Positions 44,097-52,120 of a DNA stretch of 64,000 nt are shown here, piece after piece. The stretch is taken from positions 7,730,501 to 7,794,500 of the forward strand of contig NZ_CP041360.1 of the NCBI RefSeq assembly GCF_006965485.1, written 5' to 3'. Below the pieces are notes generated by a model. That model ran no database searches, had not been told where the DNA came from, and saw only the letters and a list, made by a program, of their open reading frames with translations. The number at the start of each line of letters is the position of its first letter. Position 1 is the stretch's first letter. This DNA comes from Spirosoma sp. KCTC 42546. GTDB taxonomy: Bacteria; Bacteroidota; Bacteroidia; Cytophagales; Spirosomataceae. The translations under genes and the position numbers were made by a program.

Positions 44097-44612
44097 ATGA
44101 CAGCTCTCGAATTTACTAATCATATTGGCAAAGTGTCCAAATCGTTACGCCCATTCGCGCTCCGTCTTACAAAAGATGTTGAAGATGCGAACGACTTATT
44201 ACAGGACACATTACTGAAAGCATTTACCAATCGTGATAAATACACGGATGGTACCAATCTGAAAGCTTGGTTGTATACGATCATGAAAAACACATTCATC
44301 ACGAACTATCAGCGCATGGTGCGTAAAAACACCTTCATTGATACAACCGACAACCTGCACTACATTAATTCCATAGAAAGCAGCACTGATAACCTGGCTT
44401 ATTCGTCCTTTGCTCAGGATGATATCAACCGGGCAGTGAACGGCCTTGACGATACGTATAAAACTCCGTTTATGATGCATTTCCGGGGTTTTAAATACCA
44501 TGAAATTGCGGCAAAATTGAATATTCCCATTGGGACGGTAAAGAACCGAATTCACATTGCCCGGAAAGAATTGAAAGATCAATTAAAAGTTTACGCTTAT
44601 TTTAACGCATAA
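44097..44612 (+). CDS. ECF-type RNA polymerase sigma factor
   Basis: 171 residues. Region 2 is seen in LRPFALRLTKDVEDANDLLQDTLLKAFTNRDKYTDGTNLKAWLYTIMKNTF and region 4 in VNGLDDTYKTPFMMHFRGFKYHEIAAKLNIPIGTVKNRIHIARKELKDQL. No anti-sigma gene is adjacent. It is followed, after a terminator, by crtI and crtB on the same strand; sigma factors near carotenoid genes occur widely in Bacteroidota, and light-induced ECF control of carotenoids is known in Myxococcus, so control of crt genes is a reasonable inference. Confidence 0.9.
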   Translation: MTALEFTNHIGKVSKSLRPFALRLTKDVEDANDLLQDTLLKAFTNRDKYTDGTNLKAWLYTIMKNTFITNYQRMVRKNTFIDTTDNLHYINSIESSTDNLAYSSFAQDDINRAVNGLDDTYKTPFMMHFRGFKYHEIAAKLNIPIGTVKNRIHIARKELKDQLKVYAYFNA

Positions 44613-44687
44613 GCGATACTTTGCGGACATTGCTCCGTCTAAGACATATTGATTGAGTAGTTTTTGGTTAAAAAAGAGGAAGGTTCG

Positions 44688-44718
44688 AAAAAGTTGGGTG
44701 GTGTCCACCCAACTTTTT
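44688..44718 (+). terminator. Intrinsic terminator of the sigma gene
   Basis: AAAAAGTTGGGTGG (44688-44701), loop TGT, exact complement 44705-44718, with T residues to 44720. The remaining 44721-44942 holds the crtI upstream region only. Confidence 0.8.
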
Positions 44719-44891
44719 TTCATTTTATAACTTGACAATCAAGCGTTTATTGATTTCAAAAGCAGGTGTTACGAAATTATTGATAGGTTGACACACTCAT
44801 AAAGTTGCAATGCCTAATTTCTCTCTCAGTAGACCAAGCAGGCCTTTACCTACTTTGTTTTCGCAAAATTTCGGCTAGCTTCACGCAAACA

Positions 44892-44911
44892 AATTGCTTC
44901 ATCAAGCAATT
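44892..44911. promoter_or_regulatory. Possible operator upstream of crtI
   Basis: Dyad AATTGCTT-N4-AAGCAATT centred about 40 bp before the crtI ATG. Size and place suit a dimeric regulator. A near -7 box, TACTTTG, lies just upstream at about 44855. Confidence 0.35.
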
Positions 44912-44942
44912 ATCTGTTGACTCAATCATTTTTTTCTAACTA

Positions 44943-46415
44943 ATGCCCCAACGCGTTCTTGTTATTGGAGCCGGATTTGCCGGGTTGGCCGCTGCCACCA
45001 GCCTTGCCGATAAAGGTTACGACGTTACTATTCTCGAAAAGAATTCTATGCCTGGTGGCCGGGCCCGTGTTTTTCAGGCGGAAGGTTTCACCTTCGATAT
45101 GGGCCCAAGCTGGTACTGGATGCCCGATGTATTTGAAACCTATTTTGCCCGTTTCGGTAAAAAGCCGTCTGATTATTACAATCTTGTTCGACTTGACCCT
45201 TCTTACAAAGTCGTCTTTGGGCCCAACGAATCCGTTGATCTTCCGGCTGGTATCGATAATTTAGAAATCCTCTTTGAGCAAATAGAGCCTGGCAGTGGAC
45301 CCCAACTTCGGGAGTTCCTGAAACAGGCCGCCTATAAGTATGAGGTTGGCATGAACCGGTTTGTCTGGAAACCAAGCCGATCCATTACCGAATTTCTTAG
45401 TTTGAAATTGCTGTATGATGTGACAAGACTCGATGTTTTTCAATCATTTGCAACACATGCCCGTAAGTTTTTTAAACACCCGCGTCTGCTCGAAATTGTT
45501 GAGTTTCCTGTGTTATTCCTAGGAGCTACAGCCGAGAACACACCCGCCATGTACAGCCTGATGAATTATGCTGAAATGGCCTTAGGAACCTGGTATCCAA
45601 TGGGTGGTATGTACGAAATTGTGAAAGCAATGGTAAGCCTGGCGGAGGAGAAAGGTGTTAAAATTTTACTGAACCAGACAGTCCAAAAAATTGACATATT
45701 GAATAAAAAGGCGCAACGGGTTGTTACCAACGATGGTATTTTTGAGGCCGATGTAGTGGTGGCCGGAGCAGACTATAACCACGTTGAAACGAGTCTGGTC
45801 GATCCAGTCAACCGAAATTATAGCGACGATTATTGGCAGAAACGGGTTATGGCCCCCTCATCACTGCTGTTTTACCTGGGTGTGAGTAAACGGGTTCCGC
45901 GTTTACAACATCATAATCTCTTCTTCGATGAAGATTTTACCCTTCACTCGCAGGAGATTTATGAAACGCCCCGCTGGCCTACCAAGCCCTTGTTCTATGC
46001 ATCGGCACCTTCCAAAACCGATCCTGGCATAGCACCCGAAGGTTGCGAGAATTTATTCCTGCTTATTCCTGTGGCTCCCGGCCTTACAGATGATGAGGAT
46101 ACCCGCGAACATTACTTCAACCTGATTATGGATCGGCTGGAAGCTTACGTAGGTGAGGCTATTCGCAGTCATATTGTATTCAAACGGAGCTATGCACACA
46201 GAGATTTCGAACATGATTACAATGCTTTTCGGGGTAATGCATATGGCCTGGCCAACACATTAAAACAAACTGCATTTTTTAAACCATCCCTCAAGAACAA
46301 AAGGGTTAACAACTTGTTCTACACCGGTCAACTCACGGTGCCAGGGCCTGGTGTACCCCCTTCCCTGATTTCAGGATTGGTCGTAGCTGATGAGGTTGCC
46401 AAAGAATTTGTTTAG
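44943..46415 (+). CDS. crtI: Phytoene desaturase family protein
   Basis: 490 residues. The N-terminal FAD-binding fold starts RVLVIGAGFAGLAAATSLADKGYDVTILEKN followed by PGGRARVF and FDMGPSWYWMPDVFE, typical of CrtI-type desaturases. The C-terminal motif PGPGVPPSLISGLVVADEV is the second dinucleotide-site signature. It should introduce double bonds in phytoene on the way to lycopene-type carotenoids at the inner membrane. crtB follows 111 bp downstream; the cyclase and ketolase genes are not here. Confidence 0.93.
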   Translation: MPQRVLVIGAGFAGLAAATSLADKGYDVTILEKNSMPGGRARVFQAEGFTFDMGPSWYWMPDVFETYFARFGKKPSDYYNLVRLDPSYKVVFGPNESVDLPAGIDNLEILFEQIEPGSGPQLREFLKQAAYKYEVGMNRFVWKPSRSITEFLSLKLLYDVTRLDVFQSFATHARKFFKHPRLLEIVEFPVLFLGATAENTPAMYSLMNYAEMALGTWYPMGGMYEIVKAMVSLAEEKGVKILLNQTVQKIDILNKKAQRVVTNDGIFEADVVVAGADYNHVETSLVDPVNRNYSDDYWQKRVMAPSSLLFYLGVSKRVPRLQHHNLFFDEDFTLHSQEIYETPRWPTKPLFYASAPSKTDPGIAPEGCENLFLLIPVAPGLTDDEDTREHYFNLIMDRLEAYVGEAIRSHIVFKRSYAHRDFEHDYNAFRGNAYGLANTLKQTAFFKPSLKNKRVNNLFYTGQLTVPGPGVPPSLISGLVVADEVAKEFV

Positions 46416-46526
46416 TTTTAGAGGAAAAGCAAGAAAAAACAGGAAAAAATAAAGTCAAATCCGTTTAATTCTCTTTATACCTGTTTACTCTGATGGTTTT
46501 CCGTTAACCCTTCCTTCTTACACTTT

Positions 46527-47363
46527 ATGATGGCGTTGTTCAATAAAACCGCACTGGAATGCAGTAAATTAATTACGGAACGTTACAGTACGTCGTTTAC
46601 ATTAGGCATCAAGACACTCGACCGTAAATTTCATTTCCCGATCTACGCCATCTACGGGTTTGTTCGGTATGCCGATGAAATTGTGGACACCTTTCATGAC
46701 TACGATAAAAAAACACTGCTAGAGCGCTTTAAACACGACGCCTATCAGGCTATCGACGAAGGCATTAGTTTAAATCCGGTTTTGCAGTCGTTCCAACTGG
46801 TTGTTAGGGAGTACAAAATTGAACACGAGCTTATTGAGGCCTTTCTGAAAAGTATGGAAATGGACCTCTATTGCCAGGAATATGATACGGACGGCTATAG
46901 CGAATACATCTATGGATCAGCAGAAGTTGTAGGCCTGATGTGTTTGCGTGTATTCTGTGAGGGCAATTCAACGGAGTTTAACCGACTATGCGAACCCGCT
47001 CGCAAGCTAGGTGCTGCCTTCCAGAAAGTGAACTTCCTACGCGATATGAAAAGCGACTTTGTAGAACGCGGGCGTACTTATTTCCCCGGTGTCGATTTTA
47101 GCAACTTTGGCTGTGATGTAAAGCAAGTGATTGAAGACGATATTCAACGTGACTTCGATGAGGCTTATATTGGTATTCTAAACCTGCCACGTGGTGCCAG
47201 AATGGGGGTTTATCTGGCCTATATGTATTACCAAACGTTGTTTAATAAAATAAAGCAACTCCCGGCTTCCCGCATTCAGAATGAGCGGGTTCGCGTACCG
47301 AACCCGCAGAAATTTGCCCTTCTGGCACAAACGTATCTGAAGTATCGACTGAATGTGATTTGA
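46527..47363 (+). CDS. crtB: Phytoene/squalene synthase
   Basis: 278 residues. The two Asp-rich prenyl diphosphate motifs are present: RYADEIVDTFHDYD and KVNFLRDMKSDFVERGRTYFP. It joins two geranylgeranyl diphosphates to phytoene, the substrate of CrtI. The sequence between the N-terminus (SKLITERYSTSFTLGIK) and the first motif fits CrtB rather than HpnC/D. Starts MM at 46527/46530. It is convergent with the cupin-like gene. Confidence 0.92.
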   Translation: MMALFNKTALECSKLITERYSTSFTLGIKTLDRKFHFPIYAIYGFVRYADEIVDTFHDYDKKTLLERFKHDAYQAIDEGISLNPVLQSFQLVVREYKIEHELIEAFLKSMEMDLYCQEYDTDGYSEYIYGSAEVVGLMCLRVFCEGNSTEFNRLCEPARKLGAAFQKVNFLRDMKSDFVERGRTYFPGVDFSNFGCDVKQVIEDDIQRDFDEAYIGILNLPRGARMGVYLAYMYYQTLFNKIKQLPASRIQNERVRVPNPQKFALLAQTYLKYRLNVI

Positions 47364-47371
47364 TAACAACG

Positions 47372-48268
47372 TTACACACTCACTCCAGCCTTTTCCAGCG
47401 TACCCAGTATCCCGCCTGCCACAGAAAGATAGGCCTGAACGGCTTTGGCTAATTTGGGTTTTCGCTGTTGCATATTCATATCCACCTCATTCATGAAATT
47501 TTTCCAGTTAGAGGCATTCAGGCTATCCAGCGCAACGGATATAGTAGGCGTTAGTGAACGGGCAGTATGCCACCATCCACACGGAATAAACAGTGTTTCG
47601 CCAGGACCAACGACAAATGAGACGGGCGTTGCTTTTGCAAACAGCGGATATTTTTCCAGATCAGGATTCCAGATATCATTTACCTGCGAAACCCAGGTAT
47701 TTCCGGGAGTTGGGTAAAGATAAGGCGTTTGATCAGGTGGGATAACCGTAAATTCTTTCTCACCATATAATTGTGTAATGAAGGCGTGAAGACACATAAA
47801 GTCGTAATGCACGTAAGGGAACAAAGCTCCTGGGCTACCAAAAAATATCTCCAGTGTATTGGCTCCCGATAATAGCCGATTTGGTACAAGCTTGCTACCA
47901 ATACGACTAGGTTGGGCGTATTTAAGTGGCGGCATAACGTCACGGAGTAACTCCGGATACTCACTCTCAATTTGAAGTGTGCAGGGATAAGGGGCTGGGT
48001 TTGCCTCGGTTCCGGTCAGCATCCAATCTATATAGTCTCCGAAATTGTAGGTCTTCCCGGCAATGTTTACTTCCCGATCGCTGTAGTGTTTTTTGAAAAA
48101 CTGGGGGGTAAACTTATCCTTTGCCGACCACGCTTTACACGCATCACCAATTACAACGGGATAATTCGCGAAAAGATGTTTCTCAGCGAACTCTTCATAG
48201 CTCATGTGGTATTTTTTTTCTACCACAATATTTTTCTCATGAACTAATTCAACAGTTTGGGTAGTCAT
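47372..48268 (-). CDS. Cupin-like (JmjC-type) oxygenase-fold protein
   Basis: 298 residues of the cupin_8 group. The iron-binding HxD...H is visible: PYVHYDFMCLHAFITQLYGEKEFTVIPP and PCGWWHTARSL. The upstream portion (FAEKHLFANYPVVIGDACKAW) is the usual entry to the fold. It could be a 2-oxoglutarate-dependent hydroxylase of protein or small-molecule substrates; none can be named. Position next to crtB may be chance, as it is on the other strand with 8 bp between stops. Confidence 0.8.
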   Translation of the reverse strand: MTTQTVELVHEKNIVVEKKYHMSYEEFAEKHLFANYPVVIGDACKAWSAKDKFTPQFFKKHYSDREVNIAGKTYNFGDYIDWMLTGTEANPAPYPCTLQIESEYPELLRDVMPPLKYAQPSRIGSKLVPNRLLSGANTLEIFFGSPGALFPYVHYDFMCLHAFITQLYGEKEFTVIPPDQTPYLYPTPGNTWVSQVNDIWNPDLEKYPLFAKATPVSFVVGPGETLFIPCGWWHTARSLTPTISVALDSLNASNWKNFMNEVDMNMQQRKPKLAKAVQAYLSVAGGILGTLEKAGVSV

Positions 48269-48424
48269 TTTCGGAGGAGGTCATTCAAGGTAAAAAAGAT
48301 ACAGTCAGACTTTAGACGGTAAATTTTTAAAATAGACATCCATAAGTTGGTCTATTTATTGTTCGGTACCTTTAGCTGTTTCCGTTAATCCTGATTAGTA
48401 ACCGGCAACTGTTTTATTTCTGCC

Positions 48425-48432
48425 TATCTTTG
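48425..48432 (+). promoter_or_regulatory. -7 box of gatB
   Basis: TATCTTTG, exact TAnnTTTG, 24 bp before the gatB ATG, giving a very short leader of about 17 nt. Confidence 0.45.
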
Positions 48433-48455
48433 CCTAAAATCACTAATTTTTACCA

Positions 48456-49946
48456 ATGGTAGCCGAAGCGACCCTTTCGCCAGAAGTTCTGTCTCAATAC
48501 GAAGCCGTTATTGGGTTAGAAGTACACTGCCAGTTGCTTACGCAAAGCAAAATTTTTGCGGCTGATGCCAATGCATTTGGCGCAGAACCGAACACCAATA
48601 TCAGTGTTATTACACTCGGGTATCCGGGTACGTTGCCTAAATTAAATCGCAAGGCTATTGAATTCGCCATTCGTATGGGATTGGCCTGCGGTAGTGAAAT
48701 AACACGCTATAACGTATTTGCCCGTAAGAATTACTTTTACCCTGATCTGCCGAAAGGCTATCAGTTATCGCAGGATAAAGGTCCGATTTGTGTGGGTGGC
48801 GGTATCCCGATTAAAGCCAAAGACCCAGTTACAGGTCAATCTTACCAAACAACCATTCAGCTCCATCATATTCATCTTGAAGAAGATGCGGGCAAATCCA
48901 TTCACGATGGTGATGAATGGGCCACTCAGCTCGATTATAACCGAGCCGGAACGCCCTTGATCGAGATGGTGACAGACCCCACGATTCGCACTGCCGACGA
49001 AGCTGGTCAGTACCTAACCGAGGTCAGACGGTTGGTACGGTATCTGGATATCTGCGACGGTAATATGGAGGAAGGTTCGCTACGTTGCGACGTAAACGTT
49101 TCCATCCGACCCAAGGGTGCAACGAATCTCGGCACGAAGGTTGAAGTCAAAAATCTGAACTCGATTCGGAACGTAATGCGAGCCGTTGACAGCGAATTTC
49201 TGCGGCAGGTTGAATTAACTGAATCGGGTGGGCGTATTGTGCAGGAAACCCGCACGTTCGATGCCGCCACCGGCCTAAGCTATGGCATGCGTGAGAAAGA
49301 AACCATGAACGATTACCGCTATTTTCCTGATCCCGACCTGACACCAGTCGTGATTTCGGAGGAATGGCTGGCGGATATTCAGGCTCAGATGCCGGTACTT
49401 CCAGCTGCGTTATACCAGAAATTTACCACGACGTACGGTTTGCCTGAGTATGATGCGGCTTTACTCACCGATGCTAAGGAATTGGCCGAGTATTACGAAG
49501 CTGTTTGTACGCAGACGACTAATTATAAAGCTGCGTCGAACTGGATTATGGGTCCTGTAAAAGGGCAACTTAACGAAAAAACGTTGCGTGATCGTCAGTT
49601 TCCGGTTTCGGCAGACCAGTTAGCTGCGTTAATTGCGCTTATTGACAACGGAACCGTAAGTCAGACGGCTGCCCAACAGGTATTTACGTTATTAACAGAG
49701 CAACCTGATTCGTCCCCTGCCGAACTCGCGCAGAAACACGGACTCATTCAGAATCGCAATACAGACACTTTGCAAACGTTGGTAGAAGAAGTACTGGCAG
49801 CCTGGCCTGATAAAGTAGAGCAATACCGGAAAGGCAAGAAAAATTTACTTGGCATGTTTGTTGGCGAGGTCATGAAAAAATCGAAAGGCTCTGCCGACCC
49901 TAAATTGGTGAATGAGTTGTTAGCGAAGACATTACAGAAAATATGA
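48456..49946 (+). CDS. gatB: Aspartyl/glutamyl-tRNA amidotransferase subunit B
   Basis: 496 residues. The start YEAVIGLEVHCQLLTQSKIF is a GatB signature, as are LNRKAIEFAIRMGLACG, NYFYPDLPKGYQLSQ and EEGSLRCDVNVSIRP. The C-terminal GatB/YqeY tail (AAQQVFTLL...GMFVGEVMKKSKGSADPKLVNELL) is complete. It corrects mischarged Glu-tRNA(Gln) or Asp-tRNA(Asn) with GatA and GatC, which are elsewhere. It overlaps the next gene by 4 bp (ATGA), so the two are translationally coupled. Confidence 0.96.
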   Translation: MVAEATLSPEVLSQYEAVIGLEVHCQLLTQSKIFAADANAFGAEPNTNISVITLGYPGTLPKLNRKAIEFAIRMGLACGSEITRYNVFARKNYFYPDLPKGYQLSQDKGPICVGGGIPIKAKDPVTGQSYQTTIQLHHIHLEEDAGKSIHDGDEWATQLDYNRAGTPLIEMVTDPTIRTADEAGQYLTEVRRLVRYLDICDGNMEEGSLRCDVNVSIRPKGATNLGTKVEVKNLNSIRNVMRAVDSEFLRQVELTESGGRIVQETRTFDAATGLSYGMREKETMNDYRYFPDPDLTPVVISEEWLADIQAQMPVLPAALYQKFTTTYGLPEYDAALLTDAKELAEYYEAVCTQTTNYKAASNWIMGPVKGQLNEKTLRDRQFPVSADQLAALIALIDNGTVSQTAAQQVFTLLTEQPDSSPAELAQKHGLIQNRNTDTLQTLVEEVLAAWPDKVEQYRKGKKNLLGMFVGEVMKKSKGSADPKLVNELLAKTLQKI

Positions 49947-51076
49947 AAAACGTAGTATTCAGCATCGCTGGTTTCATGGCGCTCAGCCTCGTAGCCAATG
50001 CCCAAACCACAAAACCATTTACGGTTACAGGCAAAATCAACAAAGCAACGCCGGGCAGCTATGTCTATCTGGAAACAAACTCACAGCCGACCCGTAAAAT
50101 TGACTCAACCAAACTAGCTTCGGGCAACACATTTACACTCAACGGTAAGGTAGCCGACGGTGGTGAAGTATTTGTATTAAATGTAGGCGGTGGCCAGAAG
50201 ATGGCACTGCTGGTTGAAGGGGGCGAAACCCTGAACGTGGTGGCTGATGGTTTCCGGATGGATGCCAAAACAGGGCAGACGGGTCAGGCAGCCGTAACAG
50301 GCTCCAAGAATATGGAGTACTATGAAAAGTTAAATACGCTCCGCACCGATATGGAAACCAAAGTTGCTAACTGGAACAAACAGGTAGCAGCAGCAACTGA
50401 GAAAAAAGACAACAAGAAAATTGCCCAAATCGAGCAGGATTACCAGACTGCTGAACAAGAAGTTGTTAACAAAGTGAAAGCTATGCTACCCGATATGGGA
50501 ACTTCGCTGGTGTCGCTTTTTGCCCTAAACTTCATTAACATCGACAGTGATTTTGCCACCTACGATGCCTTAGCGCAGCGATTCGAGAAAGAGAATCCCA
50601 ACAGCCCGCATGCCAAATCGCTAATTGGTCGAGTGGCTCGCATTAAAGGCGTATCCATTGGTGCACCCGCGCCAGAAATAGCACTGAACGATACAACCGG
50701 CACCCCAGTTCCACTATCGTCATTGCGTGGCAAATACGTTCTGATTGACTTCTGGGCTTCCTGGTGTGGTCCCTGCCGGGCCGAAAACCCGAATGTAGTA
50801 CGCATGTATAACAAATTCAAAGACAAAGGTTTCGCTATTTATAGTGTCTCGCTGGATCAGGCTAAAGCCAACTGGACTAAAGCTATCCGTAATGATAACT
50901 TAACCTGGACCCACGTTTCGGACCTTAAATTCTGGCAGTCAGCAGCGGCTCAGCAATATGGTGTTCAGGCGATTCCGGCTACATTCCTGCTTGATAAGGA
51001 CGGTAAAATCATCGCCAAAAACCTGCGTGGTGAAGCACTAGAGCAAAAACTCGAAGAAATTTTACAAGTAAAATAG
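49943..51076 (+). CDS. TlpA-like thioredoxin-fold protein with DUF4369-like N-domain
   Basis: 377 residues. Signal peptide MKNVVFSIAGFMALSLVANAQ. Residues 22-120 are a beta-rich DUF4369-like domain (FTVTGKINKATPGSYVYLE). A helical stretch (about 120-215) leads to a TlpA-type domain: GAPAPEIALNDTTG, LIDFWASWCGPCRAENP with C275 and C278, and QAIPATFLLDKDGKI. It should act as a periplasmic disulphide reductase. The 4-bp overlap with gatB is unexpected functionally but points to one transcript. Confidence 0.92.
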   Translation: MKNVVFSIAGFMALSLVANAQTTKPFTVTGKINKATPGSYVYLETNSQPTRKIDSTKLASGNTFTLNGKVADGGEVFVLNVGGGQKMALLVEGGETLNVVADGFRMDAKTGQTGQAAVTGSKNMEYYEKLNTLRTDMETKVANWNKQVAAATEKKDNKKIAQIEQDYQTAEQEVVNKVKAMLPDMGTSLVSLFALNFINIDSDFATYDALAQRFEKENPNSPHAKSLIGRVARIKGVSIGAPAPEIALNDTTGTPVPLSSLRGKYVLIDFWASWCGPCRAENPNVVRMYNKFKDKGFAIYSVSLDQAKANWTKAIRNDNLTWTHVSDLKFWQSAAAQQYGVQAIPATFLLDKDGKIIAKNLRGEALEQKLEEILQVK

Positions 51077-51085
51077 GTTGTAAAG

Positions 51086-51164
51086 GGAAGAGAGGGAGGA
51101 AGGTGGAAAGGGAAAAAAGGACTTTATCATTCTTATTCCCTTTCCACCTTCCTCCCTCTCTTCC
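51086..51164. repeat. 29-bp perfect inverted repeat, purine-rich arms
   Basis: Arms 51086-51114 and 51136-51164 are exact complements, 21-nt loop. The left arm is nearly all purine (GGAAGAGAGGGAGGAAGG and on), like the hairpin at 32.2 kb but not the same sequence. It lies between two co-directional genes, 27 bp before proC. Confidence 0.9.
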
Positions 51165-51190
51165 TTCCTCTCTCTCCTCCTTTCGCCTTT

Positions 51191-51994
51191 ATGAAAATTG
51201 CTATTGTAGGCTGCGGCAACATGGGTATGGCTTTTGCCAAATCGTTTTTGCAGTACGACCTTGTAAAAAAAGACGACTTACTCTTAATTGAAAAAAGCAG
51301 CGATCGCTCTGAATCCCTAAAAGCTGAAAAGGCGGGCGTTGTTGTTGACACGATTGGCCCGCATGTTGGCGAAACCGACTTAATTATCCTGTCGGTAAAA
51401 CCACAGGATTTTAACAGCGTTCACGAGGCTCTACGTGCTATTATTCAGCCCAGGCAGGTCATTTTGTCCATAATGGCGGGTATTCCTATTGCTCAGATTC
51501 AGAAAAAGCTGGCCCACCCGCTGGTTGTTAGAGCCATGCCCAACACGCCCGCTATGCTTGGCATGGGTATTACCGGCTTCACTGCTGCGAAAGAAGTAGA
51601 TATGACTAACCTGCGTAAGATCGAAAATCTGATTAATGCTACGGGTCGGTCTATTTTTCTGGAGGATGAAGGGATGCTTGATGCCGTAACAGCCCTTAGC
51701 GGTAGCGGCCCTGCTTATTTCTATTACGTTGTAAAAGCCATGATTGAAGCAGGTAAACAAATGGGCTTCGACGATTCGGTTTCGGCCTTATTGGTCAAAC
51801 AAACCATGCTTGGCGCTTATCACCTGATCAACAATGCCGATAAATCGTTAGACGACCTTATCAAAGCTGTAGCTTCCAAAGGTGGAACTACCGAAGCAGC
51901 CCTACGCGAATTTGAAAGTGGTGGATTGTCGGATACGCTGATAGTGGGAATAAAAGCCGCCCAGATCCGGGCAACCGAGTTATCGAAGGGGTAA
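51191..51994 (+). CDS. proC: Pyrroline-5-carboxylate reductase
   Basis: 267 residues; last step of proline synthesis. The Rossmann start MKIAIVGCGNMGMAFAKSF, the segment ILSVKPQDF, VVRAMPNTPAMLGMGITGF and the C-terminal GSGPAYFYYVVKAMIEAGKQMG and SKGGTTEAALREFESGG all fit ProC. The stop codon overlaps a terminator. Confidence 0.95.
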   Translation: MKIAIVGCGNMGMAFAKSFLQYDLVKKDDLLLIEKSSDRSESLKAEKAGVVVDTIGPHVGETDLIILSVKPQDFNSVHEALRAIIQPRQVILSIMAGIPIAQIQKKLAHPLVVRAMPNTPAMLGMGITGFTAAKEVDMTNLRKIENLINATGRSIFLEDEGMLDAVTALSGSGPAYFYYVVKAMIEAGKQMGFDDSVSALLVKQTMLGAYHLINNADKSLDDLIKAVASKGGTTEAALREFESGGLSDTLIVGIKAAQIRATELSKG

Positions 51995-52028
51995 TTGTAT
52001 AGGCCAGGCGCTGGCCTATACAATTTTT
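51994..52028 (+). terminator. Intrinsic terminator of proC
   Basis: ATTGTATAGGCCAG (51994-52007), loop GCG, exact complement 52011-52024, then T residues to 52028. Confidence 0.8.
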
Positions 52029-52106
52029 AACCACAGAGGCACGGAGAGCACGGAGAAAAGATGATCCATAATATCTCTGTGTTCTCCGTGCCTCTGTGGT
52101 TAAAAA
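52024..52106. repeat. Long inverted repeat with CCACAGAGGCACGGAG arms
   Basis: Outer 23 bp (52024-52046 with 52084-52106) pair perfectly and ten more inner pairs include two wobbles. The arm word CCACAGAGGCACGGAG is one that, from memory, recurs in many unrelated bacterial genomes. It separates convergent genes. Confidence 0.85.
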
Positions 52107-52120
52107 ATTTTGGCGATTAC

